From a virus: a stretch of DNA of 24,652 bases. Made by a program: the position numbers and the translations under genes. The notes beneath the pieces are model-generated. The model did no database searches. It worked only from the letters and a program-made list of their open reading frames with translations, and was not told the DNA's origin. Location of the stretch: positions 1-24,652 of IMG/VR virus record IMGVR_UViG_3300045922_000208; one strand, written 5' to 3'. Positions 16,792 through 23,822 of the stretch are shown one piece after another; the first letter of the stretch is position 1; the number at the start of each line of letters is the position of its first letter.

Positions 16792-18150
16792 TTAAAATAG
16801 TCCGAATAACTTAGAATCTTTTTTAGGAGCCGGTTTCTCTTTATACTCGTTCCCGAATGAGTCATATTGTGTATAGCCAGCTGTTCCATCATCATAGACT
16901 GTACGACCCAGCTCATCTTTACCAACTACGTACTTGCCTATCTTGCCAATGTAAACTGGTTCTTGTGCTGTGAATGTTGTATTACCAATCTTATACTGCT
17001 GTCCAGGCTCATATGTGTCATAGAAAGAGTTACTCATGTCTCTGGCTTTTTTCTCATACCCAAGCTGAATCTCTAACTTCTTAGCATACATATCAAGCTC
17101 AGTTGCAGCATCATTACGTTGTTTTTCCAGCATGCGCAAGAAATTTGTGTTTTCTTGGTCAATTTGAAATATTTTATTGCGTAGGTCCATCAATGCTTGC
17201 AATCTCTGTTGTGCTTTATTTGCCCCTACCTCTGACTTCATTCTGGTAATCTCAAGAAGTTTATTCTGAAACTCACGATTTGCTTCATTGATGGCGGTTG
17301 CCCGTCTTGCATCTAACATTTCAAGTGCTGCTGCATAGTCTTGTTCAATTTGCCTTTTAGATCGCTCAATCTCTTGCATGTAGTTATTATATGTCTGCTG
17401 AACAGCTCCAAGATCCTGCGCCTGACTACGGGCAAGAAGCTCACTTGCCGCTTGACCTGCTGAACTTCCCATGCCAAAGCGCTGAAACGCTGCACGATTC
17501 TGCTCATCATATGCCTGACGATTCTTCATCTCTGCATCTGCTCGACGCTGCTCTGCTGTTGCTATATTGCCAGTAAGCTCACTTTCTGCACGTTTTTTGT
17601 TTGAATCAATGGTGCCACGTTGAGCCCTAAATTGTGCCTCTACATCTGCAAGAACGTTCGGGTAATCTCGACGCAAATTTTTTTCTGCCTCATTAAGATA
17701 GCTAAGCTGTTCATTGGCAGATCTGTCAATCTGTTCATAGATATCATCATTCCCCCGCGAACGCACATAGTTGATGTAGTCGTCATAGTTTGTAAATTGG
17801 TTGCCATCAGACACCCATACCCCTTGATTTCCCCCACTTTGTGGCGGTGGTGTTGGTGTTGGATTGCTTGTCGGGGGTGGCTTTGGATTTGTTTCCCTTG
17901 ATGCAGGCCCTGTATTTGTCCCCAAAACATTATTTTTGATGGGATACTGAACAGAGGATAATGGATAGGTTACCCCGTTGCTGAATGTGACAGTCTTGTT
18001 TGCATTTGTTTGAATTGGCTTTGCGGTTGAAGATAATACTGGTCCTGTTGTGCCAGGTTTAAGGTATGGATTTCCCCCTTTGGATGGTGGCTGATACGGA
18101 GTTGGCACCGGTATTGGAGATTGTGGTTTTTTGTCGTTTTGTGTAGCCAT
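16792..18150 (-). CDS. Coiled-coil internal virion protein candidate
   Basis: This 452-residue protein has three zones. A Pro/Gly/Thr-rich, disordered N-terminus spans about 1-110 (PIPVPTPYQPPSKGGNPYLK). A long coiled coil spans about 125-375 and is rich in Ala, Gln, Arg and Glu (EQLSYLNEAEKNLRRDYPNV, then EANREFQNKLLEITRMKSEV). A short beta-rich C-terminal domain follows (IGNTTFTAQEPVYIGKIGKY, then DELGRTVYDDGTAGYTQYDS). There is no membrane segment or enzyme motif. It lies between the large terminase and the M23 peptidase and is probably co-transcribed with the latter. With its neighbours it suggests a set of internal or ejected proteins, similar in position but not visibly in sequence to podoviral core proteins. 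Confidence 0.65.
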   Translation of the reverse strand: MATQNDKKPQSPIPVPTPYQPPSKGGNPYLKPGTTGPVLSSTAKPIQTNANKTVTFSNGVTYPLSSVQYPIKNNVLGTNTGPASRETNPKPPPTSNPTPTPPPQSGGNQGVWVSDGNQFTNYDDYINYVRSRGNDDIYEQIDRSANEQLSYLNEAEKNLRRDYPNVLADVEAQFRAQRGTIDSNKKRAESELTGNIATAEQRRADAEMKNRQAYDEQNRAAFQRFGMGSSAGQAASELLARSQAQDLGAVQQTYNNYMQEIERSKRQIEQDYAAALEMLDARRATAINEANREFQNKLLEITRMKSEVGANKAQQRLQALMDLRNKIFQIDQENTNFLRMLEKQRNDAATELDMYAKKLEIQLGYEKKARDMSNSFYDTYEPGQQYKIGNTTFTAQEPVYIGKIGKYVVGKDELGRTVYDDGTAGYTQYDSFGNEYKEKPAPKKDSKLFGLF

Positions 18151-18156
18151 ATTTGA

Positions 18157-18186
18157 ATGTTAGATAAGATATAAATAACTTTGCAA
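18157..18186 (-). promoter_or_regulatory. Late-type promoter for the coiled-coil and peptidase genes
   Basis: TTGCAA (18186-18181, extended TTGCAAAGTT) and TAACAT (18162-18157) are spaced by 18 bp, with the ATG at 18150 after 6 nt. The segment 18169-18188 is identical to 358-377. Confidence 0.65.
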
Positions 18187-18196
18187 TAGTTTTTTT

Positions 18197-19636
18197 TTAT
18201 GCTCCGCCAACATTCCACTTGTTGCGAACATTCATATTGTGTTTTTTGTTTTTGTCATTATCGCGTGGCTTGTTGAACTCAGTAAGGAAGTATGATAAGA
18301 CGTTAACCCCTTCCCAGTGGTGACCAAATCGCCTATGATCGTCCCATGTAGGTCTTATTTCCTGCCCTTCTTTGCGTTTTACCTCCAACCATTTGAGGTT
18401 TTCTATTTCCTGCACCAACCAGTCTAGATCCTTGTTGATGTATAAGCGTGGTAAGCCTGTGCCCTTTTGTATTGTTCCATAATGCGCCATGCGCTCTGCT
18501 CGTGCTTCATCCCATGATGCTGACTCATTTGCCTTTTTTTCAACGGGTTGAAGATTCATGCCACCCTTGCGAAGTTCTTCTATAAGTCGTGGATTGTCGT
18601 TATCTGATACACCGGAACGTACAACTATGCCCATTGTCCTCTTGTTGCGTCGCTCTATAATTTCATTTGTCATTAGTTCTTTTTCTCGGAATCCGTCTAC
18701 AACGTGAACATCTCCTAACGGATCAACACCGAATAATAGCCACCCCAGAGGATCAGACCAGCCTCCGTCCACTCCCTCATAGTATGCCCAGTCTCGTGGA
18801 AACTCTGTATACTCTCTCAAGTGTTTTTCCCTTCTAAACCACCCACAAACTAGACCTACACGACTTATAAATCGCCCTTCTTTGCGAACTGCTAGCGCCT
18901 CTTCCGTCTTGATACCTCTTGCCATGATTGCTTTTTGATCTTCTGACAGGTAGGGATTGTCATCCCAGCTTGCCTCAGATATAAAAATGTCCTTGTTGCT
19001 TGTGTTAAGGTATATAGTGTCATAGACCCATGTCATGCCGTTGACCGGTGTCATGGTCAAGATAATGTCAAGTTTTTGACCTGCTTCTTGTCGTACATAG
19101 CACTCCTCCCATATGTCGCTTGGAGGCTCCTCGTCAAACCAGATAAGGCGCTTACCGGCACCCTGGAACTTCTCTCTACCTTGCTCGTAAGACTTAAACG
19201 TGACTCTGTTTCCGTTTTTTAACACGATATTTCTCAATATATTGCCCCGTATCTTGTCTGCTGATGCTATCTGATCCTCTGGGATGTATCTTAGCAGCTT
19301 TTTTTGCGTCGTCTCCTCTTGTAACTCAAAAGACGGACAAGCACACCATACCTCTATATTATGCTCTATCTGCCTATATGGGTGTTTGCAAAGTAGGTAG
19401 TAGGCTGTCTCCATTGCTCCCCACTCAGATTTACCCACTCGATTACCCCAGAATAGCGCCCTGATAGGCTTCATGCTCTCGTGTGCCTCTATTTGCTTTT
19501 CGTGGCGCTTAGGTTTGTACGGATTATTGTACTTGAGGGGATCCTGAGCCATACGCCTTTGCTTCTCGATAAGAAGAGCAAGTAGCTCCTCTTTCTCTTC
19601 ACGTAGTCTTTTTTGTCCTGTAGTTTGATTTTGCAT
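18197..19636 (-). CDS. terL: Terminase large subunit
   Basis: This 479-residue protein has both motor and nuclease parts. The Walker A variant is GNRVGKS (64-70), Walker B with the catalytic glutamate is LIWFDEE (164-170), and a coupling motif is ILTMTP (192-197). In the C-terminal RNase H-like nuclease, candidate metal ligands are D290 (GVDGGWSDP), D345/D347 (SDNDNP) and D432/D433 (WDDHRRFGHH). It drives DNA packaging at the portal and cuts the concatemer. The ATG is preceded by TAGGCT at exactly 6 nt, and a 28-bp palindrome lies where the -35 box should be. It follows the small subunit gene, as is usual. Confidence 0.93.
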   Translation of the reverse strand: MQNQTTGQKRLREEKEELLALLIEKQRRMAQDPLKYNNPYKPKRHEKQIEAHESMKPIRALFWGNRVGKSEWGAMETAYYLLCKHPYRQIEHNIEVWCACPSFELQEETTQKKLLRYIPEDQIASADKIRGNILRNIVLKNGNRVTFKSYEQGREKFQGAGKRLIWFDEEPPSDIWEECYVRQEAGQKLDIILTMTPVNGMTWVYDTIYLNTSNKDIFISEASWDDNPYLSEDQKAIMARGIKTEEALAVRKEGRFISRVGLVCGWFRREKHLREYTEFPRDWAYYEGVDGGWSDPLGWLLFGVDPLGDVHVVDGFREKELMTNEIIERRNKRTMGIVVRSGVSDNDNPRLIEELRKGGMNLQPVEKKANESASWDEARAERMAHYGTIQKGTGLPRLYINKDLDWLVQEIENLKWLEVKRKEGQEIRPTWDDHRRFGHHWEGVNVLSYFLTEFNKPRDNDKNKKHNMNVRNKWNVGGA

Positions 19637-19642
19637 ACATTT

Positions 19643-19648
19643 AGCCTA
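19643..19648 (-). promoter_or_regulatory. -10 box of a leaderless terL promoter
   Basis: TAGGCT (a TANNNT box) ends 6 nt before the terL ATG, the same geometry as the late promoters. No TTG-type -35 box is present at 18 bp; that position is inside the palindrome at 19655-19682. Confidence 0.4.
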
Positions 19649-19654
19649 GCAAAC

Positions 19655-19682
19655 ACGTCGTAAATTACGTGATTTACGACGT
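19655..19682. repeat. 28-bp palindrome between terS and terL
   Basis: Perfect 11-bp arms ACGTCGTAAAT (19655-19665) and ATTTACGACGT (19672-19682) surround TACGTG. Only one base pair in the whole palindrome is mismatched. It covers the terS stop codon and the -35 zone of terL. No T-run follows, so it is not a normal terminator. It could be an operator or a packaging (pac/cos) recognition site. Confidence 0.75.
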
Positions 19683-20108
19683 ATTAGCCTCATCTTCTAT
19701 AATTTCAGCTTCCTGTGGCTCTTTGTCTTCTTCTGTGTTTTGATACAATACTATTTCATTCTTTTTTTGTGCGATTAGGGCGTCTAGTTGCTCATCTGTG
19801 TATTCTGCAATCTTTTGCATTACGCCATTGTATATATCTCCAGTAGAGGAGTTGCGAGCTTGAGCTTCTACGTGTATGTGCTTCCACACCATCTCCATTG
19901 CCCATTTGTCTTTTTTTTTAGCCATGTCAATAACATTTTGGACGATTATGGCAACGTTTTGCCGTCTGGTATCAGGATCTAGCGCAGTTAGCGCCATTCT
20001 GATATGTTCAACAAGAGTAGGCTTCGGAGGTCTCCCCATCGGGTTGCCACTTTGCCCCTTCTTCCATGTTCCTTTGTTGTATTTGCGTCTATCTTCGAAT
20101 TTGTCCAC
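19674..20108 (-). CDS. terS: Terminase small subunit-like protein (DUF5681-type)
   Basis: The product is 144 residues from GTG at 20108. The N-terminal KGQSGNPMGRPP (residues 17-28) is the hallmark of DUF5681-type proteins, which usually sit directly before the large terminase and are taken as small subunits. A helical core follows (EHIRMALTALDP, then QNVIDMAKKKDKWAMEMVWK) and an acidic C-terminus ends the protein. Small subunits recognise phage DNA and regulate the large subunit. The start is supported by a -10-like TACAAT placed 6 nt before the GTG; an ATG two bases upstream is out of frame. It is the first gene of the leftward module. Confidence 0.8.
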   Translation of the reverse strand: MDKFEDRRKYNKGTWKKGQSGNPMGRPPKPTLVEHIRMALTALDPDTRRQNVAIIVQNVIDMAKKKDKWAMEMVWKHIHVEAQARNSSTGDIYNGVMQKIAEYTDEQLDALIAQKKNEIVLYQNTEEDKEPQEAEIIEDEANTS

Positions 20109-20114
20109 ATATTT

Positions 20115-20120
20115 ATTGTA
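20115..20120 (-). promoter_or_regulatory. -10 box upstream of the small terminase gene
   Basis: TACAAT ends 6 nt before the GTG at 20108, predicting a leaderless transcript. The -35 region is T-rich with no clear TTG box, so an activator may be needed. It lies in the 179-bp divergent gap (20109-20287) between leftward and rightward genes. Confidence 0.4.
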
Positions 20121-20230
20121 CCAAAAAAAAGAAAATCTGAATTATTGTGATTTTTTATTTTTATATATATATTACATATCATATACTAAAAATATACACA
20201 CACCATACACACATAACTACAAAATACCCC

Positions 20231-20259
20231 TTGACATCTAGCGACGCATGATATATAAT
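20231..20259 (+). promoter_or_regulatory. Consensus sigma70-type promoter of the rightward genes
   Basis: Perfect TTGACA (20231-20236) and TATAAT (20254-20259) are separated by 17 bp. A second TATAAT overlaps downstream at 20263-20268. The start codon at 20288 has no Shine-Dalgarno sequence and only a roughly 13-22-nt leader. Confidence 0.85.
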
Positions 20260-20287
20260 GATTATAATTACAAATTAACAACCTATT

Positions 20288-21175
20288 ATGAACACACAAA
20301 CACACACACCAACAGCAAAGGACATCTACGTCCTAAGCAAGGCAGCCAAGCTGGCACATGTGCTGGCAGAGGGAGCTAAGCAGGACTACTACGATAGTAC
20401 AGAGATTAAGAGCGACAATCGTAATGAGTTCGATACTGACCTAGTTGAGCGTGTCATGGACATGTATCCTGGCGAGCATGCGGAGATAGTATGTCGCTTA
20501 ATATCTGATGTGGCAGAGGAGTATCTGGAGAGTGGTATGACGTTCGACTTATCGGATGCATCAGATGAAGCTATCGCATGGATGGAGGAGCAGGGGATAG
20601 ATCAGTATGATGCCTCGTATCAAGAGATAGAAGATAACGAGGAGTTGCGCGAGCTTATCACACAGAAGGCAGAGGAGTATGCAGAGCTAGACGAGGCGCA
20701 TGACTATGATGGTGAGGCGGCAGAAGATCTACATGAGCGACTACTCAAGTCTATAGAGGAAGTACAGACAGCACTGGAAGAAGCACGAGACGAATGGTAC
20801 GCCAAGAAGGACAGCTACCTGCGACAATTCACGCCGGTAGCGTATCACAAGATAAGTGGTAAGGTACATCCATACTATGAGGTGGATGGGTATGGGTTCC
20901 ATGGACAAGCTCTAGATGATACTCCGGAGGGGGTGGATATAGTGGAGCTATCAGACTTCCGCACACTAAACTACCCAGAGACTGGAGAGGTGGCAGACAT
21001 TATCCGCAAGATGGTGGATGATGTCATATCATCTACTACATACGACAAGGATCGTGAGTATCTGATAGAGAAGGCAAACTTCCGGGCAGAGTACTTTTTT
21101 GAGCGAAGACTAGCTGCCATGGAGCGGGCAAAGGATCGATACCATGTAAGCATATACGGTTACGATGCAGAATAA
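20288..21175 (+). CDS. Acidic unknown protein, first rightward gene
   Basis: I do not recognise this 295-residue protein. It is very acidic, with long Glu/Asp-rich helices in the first two thirds (EEYLESGMTFDLSDASDEAI, then EELRELITQKAEEYAELDEA, then IEEVQTALEEARDEW). The last third is more mixed, with aromatic beta-like segments (KVHPYYEVDGYGFHG) and a helix near the end (RAEYFFERRLAAMERAKDRY). There is no catalytic or membrane motif. Strong acidity could fit a DNA-mimic or host-takeover protein, but this is speculation. It is driven by a consensus promoter pointing away from the structural genes, so early expression is likely. Its DNA is visibly richer in G and C than the surrounding AT-rich region. 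Confidence 0.75.
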   Translation: MNTQTHTPTAKDIYVLSKAAKLAHVLAEGAKQDYYDSTEIKSDNRNEFDTDLVERVMDMYPGEHAEIVCRLISDVAEEYLESGMTFDLSDASDEAIAWMEEQGIDQYDASYQEIEDNEELRELITQKAEEYAELDEAHDYDGEAAEDLHERLLKSIEEVQTALEEARDEWYAKKDSYLRQFTPVAYHKISGKVHPYYEVDGYGFHGQALDDTPEGVDIVELSDFRTLNYPETGEVADIIRKMVDDVISSTTYDKDREYLIEKANFRAEYFFERRLAAMERAKDRYHVSIYGYDAE

Positions 21176-21202
21176 TTATCAATTTCTATATATATAAAAA
21201 CC

Positions 21203-21529
21203 ATGAACACCAACAACTACACAATAACCGGAGATGACTGGGGCGCACCTATTAAGGAGTTTCGGGGGAGTCGCAACGAGGCGATCAAGTACCTGCTTGA
21301 TCTGGAGGAGGTAAGTCCAGGAGCGGTTGTTACTGTCTCGTATAAGACTGTATCGGTTACGCTTGACCTTGCACAGTCTCCCGACATAGTCACAGAGGTC
21401 ATGAGACTGCAACCAAGATATGCTGCTATCGAGCAAGCTCTGAAGATGACACCGGCACAAAGATCGGCACGGGCTAAAATGGCTGTAGAAGCAAGGGAAA
21501 ATAAAAAAAGGATGATGGGATCTGCTTAG
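21203..21529 (+). CDS. Unknown small protein, second rightward gene
   Basis: This 108-residue protein lies 27 nt after the previous stop. The N-terminal half looks like a compact alpha/beta fold (YTITGDDWGAPIKEFRGSRN, then AIKYLLDLEEVSPGAVVTVS). The C-terminal 30 residues are basic and helical (TPAQRSARAKMAVEARENKK), which suggests contact with nucleic acid or an acidic partner such as the protein encoded upstream. No known motif is seen. TATATA lies 6 nt before the ATG, so an own leaderless start is possible, but no -35 is evident and read-through from the upstream promoter is simpler. A terminator follows at 21605. Confidence 0.65.
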   Translation: MNTNNYTITGDDWGAPIKEFRGSRNEAIKYLLDLEEVSPGAVVTVSYKTVSVTLDLAQSPDIVTEVMRLQPRYAAIEQALKMTPAQRSARAKMAVEARENKKRMMGSA

Positions 21530-21604
21530 ATGTGTGAAGTGGCTTAAATCGCCAATTAAACGTCAATTAAATAAGGTCTGGCAATGTTTGCCAACAAAAA
21601 AAAG

Positions 21605-21640
21605 AAGCCCGCAAAAAAAACGCGGGCTTTTTTTATTTTT
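21605..21640 (+). terminator. Rho-independent terminator after the rightward genes
   Basis: An 8-bp GC-rich stem is formed by AAGCCCGC (21605-21612) and GCGGGCTT (21622-21629) around an A-rich loop, followed directly by a long T tract. It lies 75 nt after the stop of the 108-residue gene. Confidence 0.9.
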
Positions 21641-22112
21641 TTTGTTTTGCCGGATTCTCCGGATTCCCAACAAAAAAAAGTTTTCAAAAAATTGCAATAA
21701 ATTTGCGGGAAATGAAAAAATAAAAAAACAGTTAACCAAACAAAAGGATAAAAACCAATTTCCGCACCCTCTTAGAAATAAGAAATTGGCATTGCAACGC
21801 TCCAAAGTATTAAAATCTGCAAAATACCGGTGGAAATTGGAAATTGTTGCTGTAAGGCTCTAAAACCACCATTTTTTTGACCAATTTCTTAATTTCGCAA
21901 AATTTTCCTAAATATATATATATATTTTACAAAAAAAGGATAAAAAGAAAAAAGTATATATAAATAAAATAAGAAATAATAAGAAATAAGAAATTGATAT
22001 ATAAATATATTGTTACAAAGCTCTATTTCAATTTCTAATTGCCCTGGAAATTGAGCGAAATTGCGGAAATTGGTGTCAATAGGCTCTAAAGTATTACTTA
22101 TTTTAGCACTTT

Positions 22113-22128
22113 TGTGATAAATATCACA
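22113..22128. promoter_or_regulatory. CRP/FNR-like operator palindrome
   Basis: TGTGATAAATATCACA is a perfect inverted repeat with 7-bp arms and matches TGTGA-N6-TCACA, the classical binding site of the CRP/FNR regulator superfamily. No clear promoter can be tied to it, though AT-rich -10-like TATAGT occurs about 45 bp to the right. Confidence 0.4.
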
Positions 22129-22224
22129 GCAAAAATAGCCATTTTCTCCCTATCGGGTATCTTATAGTATTATTACAAAGTACCTCCACCTTAGCAGACA
22201 ATTCTCCTATCTGCTAATTTTTTT

Positions 22225-22271
22225 TGCGGTAAATATGCGGTAATTATTGTAAATATGCGGTAAATATGCGG
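22225..22271. repeat. Iteron-like direct repeats
   Basis: TAAATATGCGG occurs exactly three times (22230-22240, 22250-22260, 22261-22271), preceded by a partial copy TGCGG at 22225. A related TAAATTTGCGGG lies at 21698. The adjacent flank is AT-rich. Iterons for a replication initiator or multiple operators are possible. Confidence 0.5.
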
Positions 22272-22336
22272 GAAAAAATATATAAAAGTTATAAAGATAA
22301 TAGCCACATCATTACCACATGATACGTTATGCTGTA

Positions 22337-22480
22337 TCTGACATACTCCCACGACTAAAGCCAGTGGGGTTCTAAGGTCGCACAGCTTCTTTGCGTTGCC
22401 TTTTGGGGCGTGTCAGACTGCCCTTGCAAACCTCTCTTCTCGGCTTGCAATTGATAGATGCCTTGAGATGTTTCTGCTAT
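22337..22480 (-). ncRNA. Probable omega RNA (TnpB guide RNA) at the tnpB 3' end
   Basis: In this family the right-end transcript overlapping the tnpB 3' end forms the omega RNA, with the guide taken from DNA just outside the element. Here the tnpB stop codon is inside the end hairpin (22348-22368), as expected. If the end is at GTATGTCA (near 22339), the guide would be about 22323-22338 read on the minus strand. The upstream limit is a guess. Confidence 0.45.
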
Positions 22481-23383
22481 GTTGAAAGCTGCATTAACAT
22501 CGGCATTATCTACGTGTCCACAAGAACACTTAAAACTTTTGTCGTTTCGTACACCTAGTTGACCGCACCTCGAACAACACTTACTGGTATAGGCTGGCTC
22601 AACATAGCTGACTGGTACTCCCGCTAAAAGAGCTTTGTATTCTATGAACTTCGCTAGTTGATAGAAGCTCCAAGAGTTGAGGGCGTACTTGAAACTTTTT
22701 CTTGATTTTGTTTGTCGTATGCCTTGCAAATCTTCTAACCTTATATCTCCTTTCTGTTGACTTGCAATGTCTACTATTTTTCGTGATATTTTATGATTTA
22801 AGTCTTTTACTATTCTCTGCTCCCTATTTTTGATTTTCTTAACCACCTTGAACAATCCTTTTTTCTGCAAATTCTTTCTTATGTTTTTGTATTTTTTATG
22901 AATATGCTCCGCCTTTTTTCCAAGTTTATAGATTTTTCCCGTTTTCTTAACAGCAACTACAGCACAGTGTCCTGTAGCGTTTAGGTCAACTCCCACTGAT
23001 GTTTCAGGGATATATTGAGGCTGTTCTTTGACTGTTATTGATACATAAGCATATTCATTACCAATCTCAACTTGATTTATTTTTTCAAATGTTTTTGTGA
23101 ATGGAAATTCCAATTTTAAGCAGGGTATGATTATCGTTCCGTTTTGGAATTTTACGCCCTGACTGGGAATAGTGAGCTTGACAGATTTGATTACTTTTGC
23201 CTTCCAATTTCTTCCGTATTTTCTAAGAATTTGATTACTGATAATAGATTTTAGACCGTAGTGGGAAACGTACTTTGTAGACAATTTGTCTCTGTTTACT
23301 AAAGCAAACTCGGCTACCTTTTTAGCAAGATTAAGTTCGTGGGCAAAGTCTTTTTGGTGCTTAACATTGTACGTGAGTATCAT
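22355..23383 (-). CDS. tnpB: TnpB RNA-guided nuclease (IS605 orfB)
   Basis: The product is 342 residues from ATG at 23383 (MILTYNVKHQKDFAHEL). A frame 12 codons longer (23419) is less likely because a perfect TTGACA-N18-TATAAT promoter ends 6 nt before 23383. The RuvC residues are intact: D133 in GVDLNATGH, E217 in IRLEDLQGI, D295 in DNADVNAAFN. The zinc finger is C270/C273 (CSRC) and C286/C288 (CSC). TnpB cuts DNA next to a short target motif using an omega RNA and favours retention of the element. The C-terminus (LEPHWL) is encoded inside the end hairpin, typical of the family. Confidence 0.9.
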   Translation of the reverse strand: MILTYNVKHQKDFAHELNLAKKVAEFALVNRDKLSTKYVSHYGLKSIISNQILRKYGRNWKAKVIKSVKLTIPSQGVKFQNGTIIIPCLKLEFPFTKTFEKINQVEIGNEYAYVSITVKEQPQYIPETSVGVDLNATGHCAVVAVKKTGKIYKLGKKAEHIHKKYKNIRKNLQKKGLFKVVKKIKNREQRIVKDLNHKISRKIVDIASQQKGDIRLEDLQGIRQTKSRKSFKYALNSWSFYQLAKFIEYKALLAGVPVSYVEPAYTSKCCSRCGQLGVRNDKSFKCSCGHVDNADVNAAFNIAETSQGIYQLQAEKRGLQGQSDTPQKATQRSCATLEPHWL

Positions 23384-23385
23384 AC

Positions 23386-23419
23386 TTGAATTATACAATA
23401 TCCAATGATATAATGTCAA
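23386..23419. promoter_or_regulatory. Interlocked divergent promoters of tnpA and tnpB
   Basis: For tnpB (minus): TTGACA 23419-23414, TATAAT 23395-23390, 18-bp spacer, ATG after 6 nt. For tnpA (plus): TTGAAT 23386-23391, TATAAT 23409-23414, 17-bp spacer, ATG after 6 nt. The boxes of one lie inside the other, so both cannot be bound by polymerase at once. Both mRNAs should be leaderless. Confidence 0.75.
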
Positions 23420-23420
23420 T

Positions 23421-23813
23421 ATGAGATGGAAAACTTCTGTTACAGCTGTCTACAATCTAAGTTATCACCTTATTTGGTGTCCGAAATATCGTAGACCTGT
23501 TCTAACTGGTGAAATTCAAAAAAGATTGTTGGAATTGCTAAAAGAGAAAGCCAATAAGATTGAGGTAGAAATTGTGGAGGCTAATGTTATGCCAGACCAT
23601 GTTCATCTGTTTGTGAGAACTAAACCAATACATCAACCACAATTTGTTGTTGGGAATTTGAAGGGATACACAAGCAAAATACTAAGACAAGAATTTCCCA
23701 AATTAAAATCAAGACTTCCAACACTTTGGACACGAAGTTATTACGTTGATAGTGTTGGGAAGTTGAATGAATATACAGTCAGAAAATATATTGAAGAGCA
23801 AAAAGGAAAATGA
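23421..23813 (+). CDS. tnpA: TnpA single-strand transposase (Y1, IS200/IS605 family)
   Basis: This 130-residue protein has full family length. The start MRWKTSVTAVYNLSYHLIWC, then PKYRRPVL, is characteristic. The HUH metal-binding motif is H60-V-H62 in MPDHVHLFV, and the catalytic tyrosine is Y123 in RKYIEEQ. The dimeric enzyme cuts and joins single-stranded ends at the subterminal hairpins, without target duplication. It is divergent from tnpB with starts 38 bp apart and its mRNA is predicted to be leaderless. No frameshift or missing residue is seen, so the element could be autonomous. Confidence 0.93.
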   Translation: MRWKTSVTAVYNLSYHLIWCPKYRRPVLTGEIQKRLLELLKEKANKIEVEIVEANVMPDHVHLFVRTKPIHQPQFVVGNLKGYTSKILRQEFPKLKSRLPTLWTRSYYVDSVGKLNEYTVRKYIEEQKGK

Positions 23814-23822
23814 CGCTTTCAT

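Larger units (their letters stand above)
21530..22340. other. Non-coding AT-rich region with terminator, palindrome and iteron-like repeats
   Basis: I see no convincing gene in about 0.8 kb. In order it holds a terminator; an AT-rich stretch with AAATTG/CAATTT words repeated many times on both strands; two copies of GCTCYAAAGTATTA (21799-21812 and 22083-22096); a run of TA repeats near 21912; a TGTGA-N6-TCACA palindrome; and three TAAATATGCGG repeats. It could be a replication origin or control region. It ends where the insertion element begins. Confidence 0.5.

Noticed and set aside
21534-21863. Open frame of 109 codons after the rightward genes
   Set aside because: It runs through the terminator hairpin and poly-A/T tracts, its product is low-complexity and lysine-rich, and no promoter geometry fits.
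22319-22375. Short plus-strand frame beginning MIRYAVSD that runs into the IS
   Set aside because: No continuation is found beyond the other end of the IS and no promoter is evident, so it is not good evidence of an interrupted gene.
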